Origin: Arthrobacter sp. ok362
GTDB lineage: Bacteria; Actinomycetota; Actinomycetes; Actinomycetales; Micrococcaceae
Assembly: GCF_900102785.1 (NCBI RefSeq)
Contig: NZ_FNGC01000010.1
Coordinates: 124,001 to 188,000, forward strand
DNA length: 64,000 nucleotides
Direction of reading: 5' to 3'
A program made the position numbers and the translations under genes. This document shows positions 48,485 to 56,619 of this stretch, in pieces. Position 1 is the first letter of the stretch, and each line of letters begins with the position of its first letter. The notes beneath the pieces were generated by a model. The model did no database searches, was not told where the DNA came from, and was given only the letters and a program-made list of their open reading frames with translations.

Positions 48485-48916
48485 TCACTTCGATGCTTCC
48501 AGTTTGGCGAGACGCTCTGCGATCCGGCTCCCGCTCCGGTGTGCCTTCGGGCATTTGGCCAGCCACCCTTTCAGCACCGCGATCTCCTCATCCTTCTGGG
48601 AGAGCTTCCGGTGGACGATGGCTGCCTGCTCGGTGTACCAGGGAGCGGGCTCGCGGCCTCCGGCGTCTCCTTCGGCGGCTTCGGCCTTGTAACAGAGGAC
48701 GAGAGCTTCATCGAACTGGCCCTCACGCTTCAATTGCTTGATCGGTTCAACGAGCTCAAGATAGTGGACACCGTCAACCATGCCGCGCTTGAACTGCGCC
48801 GCCCGCGACCCGCCGCTGGCCAAGGCATCCTGAACCATCCCGCTCCGTTCCCGGTGGACTCGTTGGCACGCTCGGCCGTCGTTAGTGCCGGCGGGTTGTC
48901 CTCCGTGTGATCCCAT
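48485..48916 (-). CDS. TPR-like helical hypothetical protein
   Basis: A 143-residue, mostly helical protein. HYLELVEPIKQLKREGQFDEALVLCYKAEAAEG resembles one TPR-like pair, followed by AIVHRKLSQKDEEIAVLKGWLAKCP. The N-terminal ~40 residues are low-complexity, so the real start may be an internal GTG or ATG. Function unknown. Its last ~25 codons recur at 48047-48124. Confidence 0.6.
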   Translation of the reverse strand: MGSHGGQPAGTNDGRACQRVHRERSGMVQDALASGGSRAAQFKRGMVDGVHYLELVEPIKQLKREGQFDEALVLCYKAEAAEGDAGGREPAPWYTEQAAIVHRKLSQKDEEIAVLKGWLAKCPKAHRSGSRIAERLAKLEASK

Positions 48917-49075
48917 TCCGGCTGTCCCTCGCCGAGTCAGACGAAGGCCTTTGCCTTCAGTTTCGCCTCACGCAGGACGTGGAGTTGGTACGTGGCCGGT
49001 GCACTCGCGCCCCGCTTCAGTCCGGTGCCCCTGTTGGCCACGAGAAGCGTCAGCCCGCTGTACTACGGTGGGGCC

Positions 49076-49498
49076 ATGGAACCGGAGTTGAGCCTGCCAG
49101 AGTGGGAAGCTGACCTCAGATACGCCCTTGCGGCAGGCCCGGGCGCGTGGCCCCTTGTTACGGTAGCGAATTGCAGCTCACCTACAGCCAGCTCTGAAGT
49201 CATCGCGGTCGCTCGGAGGGTGGTCGATGCAAGGGGGCTCCCCATCATAGAACTCGACGCTCGAACGGTGGCCGCTGACCCGGATCTCCTACCTTCAGAT
49301 TCCGGTTTCGTCATACTTCACGATGTTGTATCGCACCGGGTCGAAGTATCCGTCCTGCTTGGAGCATTCCAGCACCTGCTTCAAAGGGGCCTGCTCGTGG
49401 GGTTACTCGTCGTCGGATCCCCGGCCGGCATCAAGGCTTTGAGGCGTGAGACTTCTCTCGGGCTTCTAAATCGCGCCGAAGTTCTGAACCTGAGCTAA
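49076..49498 (+). CDS. Hypothetical protein, possibly a degenerate AAA-like ATPase fragment
   Basis: A 140-residue protein, MEPELSLPEWEADLRYALAA. A strand-rich core includes WPLVTVANCSS, LPIIELDARTVA, SGFVILHDVV and LVGLLVVGSPAGIKALRR, an order like the beta-strands of an AAA ATPase but with no Walker A. TACGGT is 6 bases before the ATG. Its last 4 bases overlap the end of the antitoxin-like pseudogene on the other strand. Confidence 0.6.
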   Translation: MEPELSLPEWEADLRYALAAGPGAWPLVTVANCSSPTASSEVIAVARRVVDARGLPIIELDARTVAADPDLLPSDSGFVILHDVVSHRVEVSVLLGAFQHLLQRGLLVGLLVVGSPAGIKALRRETSLGLLNRAEVLNLS

Positions 49499-49878
49499 CG
49501 GGCGTACACCTCGAGTCTCTGGATGAGCCGATCTTGCCATGCCAATAGGTCCGCGGGTCGCCGGCCGCCGGCATCGGGTAGGGGGAGTGGCCATCCAGGC
49601 AGAGAAGACGTTGTGGGGGACCTGCAGCTCGAGCGCTTTTTCGAACAGGGCCAGCACGGTCGGGCTCAGGATGCCGTCGACGATCTGGAAGCCAGGGAAG
49701 AGGGTGTCATCCCCGGTGAAGATCCGGACGCCCTGCTGGAGGAACGGTTCCGGGTTGTTGAAGAGGGTCTGGAATGCGCCTCGAACTCGTCCTGGGTCAT
49801 CAGCCCGAACTCGGAACGGATCCGGTCCCAGACCTCGGCCCCGACGGCGGGCCAAGTGCGCGGTGCAGGTTTCACCAT
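49495..49878 (-). pseudogene. Frameshifted MbcA/ParS-like antitoxin gene
   Basis: Three minus-strand pieces join into one protein. VKPAPRTWPAVGAEVWDRIRS is in one frame; AFQTLFNNPEPFLQQGVRIF to VFSAWMATP is one base out; LPDAGGRRPADLLAWQDRL and the stop return to the first frame. The last piece (WxxTPxPxxGGRRPADLL) is the C-terminal signature of Xre/MbcA/ParS antitoxins. The first break is near 49782; the second is an extra C in a CCCCC run near 49577. No RES-type toxin is visible next door. Confidence 0.7.
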
Positions 49879-49925
49879 CCGTACAGTACGCCATGCGCCA
49901 TGCGCCCTGCAGCCCGGACAGCGAA

Positions 49926-49968
49926 AAGGGGCCAATTGTGCAACAGGCTGCTGCACAGTTGGCCCCTT
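49926..49968 (-). terminator. Terminator of the Ig-like secreted protein gene
   Basis: A 17-bp stem with one mismatch (49926-49942 with 49952-49968), AAGGGGCCAAtTGTGCA against TGCACAgTTGGCCCCTT. The minus-strand product ends in a TT/TTCG run. It lies 8 bases past the stop at 49976. Confidence 0.75.
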
Positions 49969-49975
49969 CGGTGGA

Positions 49976-51232
49976 TTAGCGGGGGACTACCGCGAAGCTG
50001 TACCTTTCCTCCGGGAAAAGCGTGTTAGGGACTGTCACCCTCGTGGCGACGGAGATCAGGGCTCCCTTATCGCCGGACGTGAGCTTGTAGGTCGCCTTGG
50101 TGGCACCGGCGATGGCCCTGTAGTTTCGAGTCCACACGAACACCGCCTTCGGGTCTTTCTTATACGTTGCGGTCAGGACCGACCCAACGGTGGCCTTCCC
50201 GGCAATGGAGGGCACGGAGCCCGCGGCCGGCGCTGTCCTGATGGTTGAATTGAACGATTCGACCGCGACGATGGTGTCCGCATAGCCCTTCAGGGACCCG
50301 GTGATCATCGCCGTGACCTTGCTGCCAACGTCGGCGGCCGTGAGCGTGTAGCTCGTACCGGTGGCCCCGGGGATCGCCGCTCCGTTGCGCAGCCACTGGA
50401 TGCTGTTCTTGGCGCCGGCCTGCTTCCACACCGCGTTGGAAAGGATCAGGGGATAGCCGGCCTGCGCCAGCCCGATTGAGTAGGGGCCCCGTTTGGGATC
50501 CCGCGGATCGCTACCGATTGGCTGTGGTGAAATGGTGAGCTGCTTCAGCGTGGACGGCTTGACCGGCATTGCGTAGGAGCTGCCCACCACCTTGCCGCCG
50601 CTGACACCCTGGGCCCGCAGGACGATCAATGCGTTCAGGTCAGTCTTCGTCAGCTTGTAGCTCAGCGACGTCGCGCCCGGGATCGTGCTGCCGTTGCGTA
50701 GCCACTGGTATTTCACGGTCACCGGGACGGTCATCGCCCAGGGCTCTTTTTGGGTTCCGCGCAGGATGTTCCCCACGGTGGCCGTGCCGGTGACGATCGG
50801 CGCCGGGGATGCGGAGGGTACAACGGGGCTGCTGTTGGAGGTCAGTGTGACGGACCTGCGGCCGGTTTCCGAGAAGGTGGCCCGGTAGCTGAGCTTCTTG
50901 CCCACATCGGCCGATCCGACTTTGTACACGTTCCCTGTAGCGCCGGGGATGGCCACGCCGTTGCGGAGCCACTGATAGCTCACCTTGGTTGGGCCGTTCA
51001 AGCCGGAGTTGGAGCCGTAGCCGTGGCTAATACCGACCTGCCCGCCGACCTCGGGAAACCCCTGGAGTTCAACGTACGCTGGAGCGCTGGCCGCCGGCAG
51101 GGATGCTGCTTCGGTCGTGAGGCCCGGCTTCGCCGGCTGGGTGTCGGCGGCCTGAGCCGGAATGCCGACGGCTGAGACGGCCAGAGCGGCGAGCGTCCCG
51201 GCAACGCCGAGACGGATGATTCTTCTTTTCAA
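49976..51232 (-). CDS. Secreted protein with four Ig-like YxWLRNG repeats
   Basis: A 418-residue exported protein. Signal peptide KRRIIRLGVAGTLAALAVSAVG with cleavage near AQA. Four repeats of the type YQWLRNGxxIPGATxxxYKLxxxDxG follow, at about residues 85, 175, 280 and 365 (the last is VWTRNYRAIAGAT). These match the single repeats of the secreted proteins at 42982 and 43598. The TTG at 51232 stands 4 bases behind GGGGGA. Probably an adhesin or surface layer component; no enzyme domain seen. Confidence 0.85.
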   Translation of the reverse strand: MKRRIIRLGVAGTLAALAVSAVGIPAQAADTQPAKPGLTTEAASLPAASAPAYVELQGFPEVGGQVGISHGYGSNSGLNGPTKVSYQWLRNGVAIPGATGNVYKVGSADVGKKLSYRATFSETGRRSVTLTSNSSPVVPSASPAPIVTGTATVGNILRGTQKEPWAMTVPVTVKYQWLRNGSTIPGATSLSYKLTKTDLNALIVLRAQGVSGGKVVGSSYAMPVKPSTLKQLTISPQPIGSDPRDPKRGPYSIGLAQAGYPLILSNAVWKQAGAKNSIQWLRNGAAIPGATGTSYTLTAADVGSKVTAMITGSLKGYADTIVAVESFNSTIRTAPAAGSVPSIAGKATVGSVLTATYKKDPKAVFVWTRNYRAIAGATKATYKLTSGDKGALISVATRVTVPNTLFPEERYSFAVVPR

Positions 51233-51483
51233 TTTTCCCCCATGGACAAGTCCCCACCTGGAAGCGGCAGGGAGTTCATTTCCGAGGCTATACGGGAAGC
51301 ATGAACCTTTTCAGCTGCAACACAGCGTCCCGCCGATAGTTCAGATCGAATAGGCCGGTTGGGGAGGGTTTTGGCACTGCCGTACACATCAGGAGGTGTT
51401 GCACCGACAGGCGACAGCGCTGACGGGATACCTGCTCCTTGGGATGTATTCTCATTCTAAACACCGAAAATTTGGGGGACTAA

Positions 51484-52353
51484 ATGCATGCTTTCTATTC
51501 CGTCACGCCTATCCAGGAAATGCTTGGTAGGCGAAAAGCGACCGGGGTGAACTCCCGTAAAGTCATGGCCGCAGCAGGAATCGCAGGGGCGCTCTGCTTC
51601 ACTTCCGCGTGCTCGGCCTCGGTAGCGGCGTCCCCGGCCGGCACTGCAAGCCCCTCCGGCAGTGCCTCCGCAGCCGCTTCCCCGTCAGCGACTCCGACAA
51701 CCGTCACTTTCCCCTACACATTGCCTAACGGCATTGTCGCCAAGGGCGTCGCCAACGACGGCAAAGGTCCCTACCTTCAGACGAGCATTGCCGACACCGA
51801 CCCGGCGATGAAATACAACCCGGCAATCACCGACGATGCCGCGAAGGCACATTATTCGGCTGAGGAACTCGCCGAGGCGCAGAAAGTGATCGTCCGGTTC
51901 ATCGCCGAGGAAGCTATCGACTCGACACTCAACGACGGAACCGACGTTGACGGCTGGTTTGCCGCGCACAAGAACCAGATTCACACGGCCAATCAGCCCC
52001 CTTTCCTGAATGACCTGAAATCTCCTGACAAAGCCGCTCTCGCTCGTGAGGCCTGGATGGCTAAGCAGCCCGGTTTGTCCTATGCCCACGGAGCCAGCAC
52101 GCCCCGCGTCACCAAGCGGACCATCACCCCGAAAAAGTTCCGCTATGTCACGGGGTACGGACTGGAGGGTGTCATGCTTGACACGAACGCCAGTTACGAA
52201 ATGGCGATCACCTATGGCGTAAATGGCAAGAAAGTTCAGTCGACCACTGCTGACATTTCCTACGCCGTAGCCAAGGACCCTGCTGACGGTAATAAGTGGA
52301 AAATTGCTGGCTACTATTCGAACTACACCACAGCCGAATTCATTATCAAATAG
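51484..52353 (+). CDS. Lipoprotein of unknown function
   Basis: A 289-residue protein with an N-terminal extension before the signal region (VMAAAGIAGALCFTSAC, lipobox TSAC). A Ser/Ala/Pro linker follows, then a ~220-residue domain with PYTLPNGIVAKGVANDG and a C-terminal WKIAGYYSNYTTAEF. The leader AATTTGGGGGACTAA before the ATG is almost the same as that of the CAP gene. Lower GC than the flanking chromosome. Confidence 0.75.
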   Translation: MHAFYSVTPIQEMLGRRKATGVNSRKVMAAAGIAGALCFTSACSASVAASPAGTASPSGSASAAASPSATPTTVTFPYTLPNGIVAKGVANDGKGPYLQTSIADTDPAMKYNPAITDDAAKAHYSAEELAEAQKVIVRFIAEEAIDSTLNDGTDVDGWFAAHKNQIHTANQPPFLNDLKSPDKAALAREAWMAKQPGLSYAHGASTPRVTKRTITPKKFRYVTGYGLEGVMLDTNASYEMAITYGVNGKKVQSTTADISYAVAKDPADGNKWKIAGYYSNYTTAEFIIK

Positions 52354-52465
52354 CACCTCGGCAAGGGTCCTCGGCTCGAGGAGATCGAGCCCGGCCGGCT
52401 CGACATCGCCCTAATTCCGAGACGCTTTAGCGACTTCGGGTTCAGGCGTGGGGCAGAGTCGTCCT

Positions 52466-53170
52466 ATGTGCGGGCGCTACGTGATGAGCAGGGCCACCGG
52501 GGACCTCCTGAGCTACTTTGGGGCTAAGGAGGTTGAGGGGAGCCCGCCGCGGCCGAGCTGGAATGTGGCGCCCACCCAGGATGTCCCGATCATCACCGAG
52601 AAGCTCCATGATGACGAGCTGGACCGCCGGCTGCTGATTGCCCGCTGGGGGCTGGTGCCGTCCTGGGCGAAGGACATCAAGATCGGCTCAAAGCTCATCA
52701 ATGCGCGCAGTGAGACGATCCTGGAGAAGCCGTCGTTCCGGAAGGCTGCGATCACCCGGCGGGCACTGATCCCCGCGGAAGGCTATTACGAGTGGCAGAA
52801 GACCGAGGACGGGAAGAAAATCCCGCATTATCTCTACTCGGAGAATATTGAGCTCCTGGCCTTCGCCGGCCTGTACGAGTTCTGGCCGGACCCGTCACTG
52901 CCGGACGACGATCCCGGCAAGTGGCTGCTCAGCTGCACCGTGCTGACCACGACGGCGCACGACACCCTCGGCCACGTCCATGACCGGGCGCCGGTCATCA
53001 TCCCGCCGGACATGTGGGCCGACTGGCTCGACCCGGGCACGACCGACAAGGGCGACGTGCAAAGCCTGCTCGACAGCGTCCCGGAACCCGTCCTGACGCC
53101 GCGGATTGTCAGCACCCGCGTCAACAGCGTTCGCAACAACGGGCCCGAGCTGACTGAGCCGGCGAAATGA
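52466..53170 (+). CDS. SRAP/HMCES-family protein (YedK-like)
   Basis: A 234-residue SOS-response-associated peptidase fold protein; relatives form a thiazolidine crosslink to abasic sites in single-stranded DNA. MCGRYVMS places the catalytic Cys at residue 2, which fixes the start at 52466. PSWNVAPTQDVPII, INARSETI, RRALIPAEGYYEWQK (active Glu) and TTTAHDTLGHVHDRAPVII (active His) are all intact. Overlaps the next gene by 4 bases. Confidence 0.93.
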   Translation: MCGRYVMSRATGDLLSYFGAKEVEGSPPRPSWNVAPTQDVPIITEKLHDDELDRRLLIARWGLVPSWAKDIKIGSKLINARSETILEKPSFRKAAITRRALIPAEGYYEWQKTEDGKKIPHYLYSENIELLAFAGLYEFWPDPSLPDDDPGKWLLSCTVLTTTAHDTLGHVHDRAPVIIPPDMWADWLDPGTTDKGDVQSLLDSVPEPVLTPRIVSTRVNSVRNNGPELTEPAK

Positions 53171-53325
53171 GCAACATCTTCGAGGGCGCCGTGGTCTTTC
53201 CGAACGCACAGATGTTCTTCTTTTCCGAGGATGTGCGGCATGTGTGGGGAGATGATCCGCGGCAGCCGGAACGCGTGGTGGTGCAATGCCAGGCGATTGC
53301 AGAGGAGGTCCAGGGTGGTCATTGA
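53167..53325 (+). CDS. 52-residue hypothetical protein
   Basis: A short frame, MSNIFEGAVVFPNAQMFFFS...QGGH, starts on the SRAP stop (ATGA overlap) and ends 11 bases inside the start of the SUFU-like pseudogene. Such tight overlaps suggest a transcribed operon. No domain recognised. Confidence 0.5.
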   Translation: MSNIFEGAVVFPNAQMFFFSEDVRHVWGDDPRQPERVVVQCQAIAEEVQGGH

Positions 53326-53923
53326 AGAGCTTCACGAGCACTACAAAGCCGTTGTTCGCGGCGAGCCGGAGTATCACGACCTGCATACGTGGTCAGGAAA
53401 GACGATCGGCGTCTTCGAGTGGCCGAAGAGCCGCTTTGGCGTTCACTTGTATGCGTCTGCAGGGGCAAGCAACCATGAACCGGGGCAAGGCGCCACGCAG
53501 TCGAGCTTTTCGTCGGCGTGAATAACGGTGATGCTGCCGTTCTGAAGGGCTTCGCTGACGTGGCCATGAACGTCCAAGAGAGCAACAAGGTGCCGCAGCA
53601 CGGCTCCTTCGTCAGTGGGAACTGGCAGGTCATCAAGGACCGCAAATTCACCGGATGGTCCTGACGGAGCGCCCGGACGATTTAATCCCCGAACTCCAAC
53701 TGCAGGATGGCGGCATGTTGTATTCCTCGACGCGCTTCCCGTCTTCCCGGAGGAAGCCGAGTACAGGCACGGCAACCGATCCGAGGAACTCTTTGACATC
53801 TGGGAACAGGCTGGCATGAAGTCTTGGAACCTGGACCGGGAGCTGCCGTCCGGGATCACGCCCCGGCCAGCTGGTCCCGCTGCCTGGCTGGGCAGGGCCC
53901 TCGGCAAAGCCGGAATCCAATGA
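53315..53923 (+). pseudogene. SUFU-like (immunity-type) gene broken by three frameshifts
   Basis: Four consecutive pieces read as one protein: VVIEELHEHYKAVVRGEPEY to ASNHEPGQGAT; then HAVELFVGVNNGDAAVLKGF to RKFTGW; then MVLTERPDDLIPELQLQDGG; then HVVFLDALPVFPEEAEYR to ALGKAGIQ. The order matches SUFU-domain proteins, which in bacteria are often immunity proteins of polymorphic toxins. Shifts near 53495, 53652 and 53712 are each consistent with loss of one base. GAGGAGG precedes the GTG. Confidence 0.7.
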
Positions 53924-54282
53924 CAGGGGAGCGGGAAGCCTTCCACGCCGCCACGCGACTGTCCCGGGCCGCCCGTGACCTGATGCAGAGTGCCCATTCC
54001 CTGGACAGTCCGTCCGACAGCCACGCCGTCCTGGGCAACGTGCTGGACACGATGCGTTCCCTCGAATCCGTCCTGGGCCAGCTGGCGGAGTGGCATCGTT
54101 CCGCCGAGGCCGGCCGGCATGTCCACGACGGCAACGATGAGAGCACCATCGGCATCATGACGGCTGTTGCGGAGCTCGACTTGGCTGAACAGCAGGCGGA
54201 AGGACTGCAGGAAACCATTAGCCGGGTCTACGGCGGAAATGCAGTCGTCCAATGGTTCGATGAAATTGCCCCGCCGGAATAG
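53920..54282 (+). CDS. Helical hypothetical protein
   Basis: A 120-residue, probably all-helical protein, MTGEREAFHAATRLSRAARDLMQ..., with LDTMRSLESVLGQLAEWHRSAEAGRH and a C-terminal AEQQAEGLQETISRVYGG. Its ATG overlaps the stop of the SUFU-like gene by 4 bases, so it belonged to that operon. Function unknown. Confidence 0.7.
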   Translation: MTGEREAFHAATRLSRAARDLMQSAHSLDSPSDSHAVLGNVLDTMRSLESVLGQLAEWHRSAEAGRHVHDGNDESTIGIMTAVAELDLAEQQAEGLQETISRVYGGNAVVQWFDEIAPPE

Positions 54283-54345
54283 CCATAGACCGTTCATTCG
54301 GCCCGGAGCCGAGGGCTAGAGGAATTACCGCTAGCGACCAGTTAC

Positions 54346-55356
54346 ATGACTCCAAAAATGGTCGGCATCAACGCGAATGGGGCACGCCCTAGCGAAACGC
54401 TGCTTAGTCAGTGGATGGCGGCTCCAAATCGCCCGGACAGGTACTCTGAGCTGGTGATCCGTCGTACGCTGGCAAAACCCACGCGAACCGCTCGCTGGCA
54501 CTTGAAGCCTTCAGGTGTCCAGGAGCGCCCCGACGCTCCGGGTGCATGGAGGAGTGAACCTGCCCGCGACGTTGTTTCGCGTTGGCTCCGTTCGCGCGCA
54601 GCACGCGACACTTTTATCGCGGCTACTACTGCGCTATTTACGGGCGTAGTTCTCCTCGTCGGCCAAAGCTTGGTTGACGATCACCGACAACAAGGAACCG
54701 AGCTAGTAGAGAACCTTCGTTTCGTGCGCGAAAGGTCGTCCGAGCAAGCACAAGTACGTCCCTTTAGCGATATGAACCTTCAAGATCAAACGTTGAGCGG
54801 CTTGTCGCTTGATCGCGCAGATTTTAGTGGAGCAGATCTCGCAGGGACACGTCTACTAAAGATGGGGCTCTCACAGGCAGTCCTTGAGGGGGCGAATTTG
54901 CGCTCTGCCCGGGTGGGTGACACCCGACTCGTTGACTCAAATCTATCCGGGGCGGACCTGACGGGGGCCATAATCCTCCGCTCGGATCTAACAGGCGCAA
55001 ACCTGGATCAGGTGAGGTCCCAGGCCTGGTTCGGAGGCAACACCAATAACACCACGATCAATCGGTCAATTCTGGCAGGCGTCTCGATGTCAGATGCAGA
55101 ACTCAGCAGGGCGACCGTGTATGGCACCGACTTTCGGCGTTCGAATTTGCGGGGTGCAGACCTATTTTGGACCACATTGAGATTCGTTAATCTGAGTGGT
55201 GCCGATTTGTCTGGCTCAAACGTGGACACTGCTCTGCTTGAAAACATTTGCTACGACGCATCGACAATATGGCCGGAAAACTTCAACCCGCCGCCTAACG
55301 ATCCGGCCGCGTGTGGCGTCCCCTTCAGCCTGGACCGCATGTCCGACCGTCCATGA
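54346..55356 (+). CDS. Membrane-anchored pentapeptide repeat protein
   Basis: A 336-residue protein. An N-terminal ~90-residue basic segment leads to one span FIAATTALFTGVVLLVGQSLV, then from about residue 145 a run of A(D/N)LxX pentapeptides (DFSGADLAGTRLLKMGLSQA, NLSGADLTGAI, NLRGADLFWTTLRFVNLSGADLSGSN) that should form a right-handed quadrilateral helix. The C-terminus ICYDASTIWPENF is typical of this group. Lower GC than the core genome. Function unknown. Confidence 0.82.
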   Translation: MTPKMVGINANGARPSETLLSQWMAAPNRPDRYSELVIRRTLAKPTRTARWHLKPSGVQERPDAPGAWRSEPARDVVSRWLRSRAARDTFIAATTALFTGVVLLVGQSLVDDHRQQGTELVENLRFVRERSSEQAQVRPFSDMNLQDQTLSGLSLDRADFSGADLAGTRLLKMGLSQAVLEGANLRSARVGDTRLVDSNLSGADLTGAIILRSDLTGANLDQVRSQAWFGGNTNNTTINRSILAGVSMSDAELSRATVYGTDFRRSNLRGADLFWTTLRFVNLSGADLSGSNVDTALLENICYDASTIWPENFNPPPNDPAACGVPFSLDRMSDRP

Positions 55357-55577
55357 CCGGCTAGCTCAAATCTCAAATCCGGGCCGTCGGAAGGCTTTGT
55401 CTGCCGAGGTGTCTGCCCCCTGTTTTGAGTGGTTTCCAAACTGGCATGCGCGGGTATTCGCGGGACGGGAGTAGTGAACCCGAGACTCCAACGCGATGGA
55501 TTTTGAGCGAATCCTTGCGTTCTGTTGAGGCGGTCTGTCAGTGAGATCGTGCGTACTAGCTCCGGTAGGGTCTGCGT

Positions 55578-56036
55578 ATGGAGCCCATTAGACGTTTTTC
55601 AACTGAGCATTACACGGCAGCGCTTGAGTCGTGGTCGTTTATTGAACTTTCCGACAAGCGGCCGTTATTCACCTCGCCCTTTGGCGATGTGTTCTTTGAA
55701 AGCAGGGACGGCTTCTGGTTTTTGGACCTTCTGGCCGGTGAGATAAGTCGGCGTTGGGAGACTGAGAGTGACTTCAGTAGTTCTTTGAATTCCCGAGAGG
55801 GCCAGGATGAGTACCTCATGATCGGGTTGGCCAGCGAAGCCGATAGCGCTGGCCTTCGACCTGGCGAAGCTGAGGTTTATAGCTTTCGGGTTCCTCCGGC
55901 GCTCGGGGGCGCGGTGGATCTGGAAAATGTCGAACTTAGCGACTTTGTCGTGGCCACCAATATTGCCGGGCAGATCCATCAGCAGATCAAAGATCTCCCT
56001 CCCGGAACGCCGATTAGCGGATTGTCCCTGAAGTAG
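55578..56036 (+). CDS. Tdi1-like immunity protein (DUF1851 type)
   Basis: A 152-residue protein. LFTSPFGDVFFESRDGFWFLDLLAGEISRRW and the C-terminal DFVVATNIAGQIHQQIKDLPPGTPI resemble the Tdi1/DUF1851 family, which protects against Tde-type DNase toxins. No toxin gene is present nearby, so it may act as an orphan immunity factor. TAGGGT stands 6 bases before the ATG (leaderless pattern). Family assignment is by motif only. Confidence 0.65.
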   Translation: MEPIRRFSTEHYTAALESWSFIELSDKRPLFTSPFGDVFFESRDGFWFLDLLAGEISRRWETESDFSSSLNSREGQDEYLMIGLASEADSAGLRPGEAEVYSFRVPPALGGAVDLENVELSDFVVATNIAGQIHQQIKDLPPGTPISGLSLK

Positions 56037-56042
56037 TCCTTT

Positions 56043-56530
56043 CTACCTGTGTGTAGGTGCACTGCGAATGGCCGCAATGTATTGGGCATAAGCGGCTGAT
56101 GAATCCACTGCGTGGCGCTCGATGGTGGTGGTGGAGTAGCCGAGGCTTTCGGCAATGATGGGGACGGGTGCGAGTTTGGTGAGCTCGTGGAGGGTTCCGA
56201 GTCGCGCGGCCCGGGTGCTGAACAGCTTACTTAGGCGTGTTGTGAGGTGTCCGGGGTGAATGTGGCGCCCGGGTGAGGCTCCGCGGAATACTCATGTGGT
56301 GTTGGGGTGTGCCGCCGTCAGGTCGTGCCTTGGGTTTGCGGATAGTTCGCGCCATGGCTGGGCCAATGGCTCCGGCAGGGCGATCTTGATTGTGCCGAGC
56401 TGGATGGTGACCAGTTCTTCGGTGATGGTCACGTCGTCCCAGGTTAGTCGTGCGATGTTTCCAGCCTGTTGTCCGAAAACGAGGATCAGGATCGCGGCGG
56501 CCTGAAGGAATGCAAAACTGCTTCTGACCT
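56043..56530 (-). pseudogene. Remnant of an older tyrosine recombinase
   Basis: The minus strand encodes AAAILILVFGQQAGNIARLTWDDVTI and DLTAAHPNTT, then an in-frame TGA at 56292-56294, then VFRGASPGRHIHPGHLTTRLSKLFSTRAARLGTLHELTKLAPVPII (in pieces) to the stop at 56043. It resembles the C-terminal part of the large recombinases common in Arthrobacter. The 5' part is missing. A Trp to stop change fits the position (NTTW). Confidence 0.65.
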
Positions 56531-56619
56531 GCGGAAAGATATTACGACTGGTTTGACCGATTGGTAAGCCTGCCTCCGCTCCGTGTGGCACAAATCGGGA
56601 AGGGGCAGGTTGTCCGTCT

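Noticed and set aside
48907..49113. 68-codon plus-strand frame
   Set aside because: Overlaps the leaderless start of the 49076 gene in another frame and has no ribosome site or recognisable motif.
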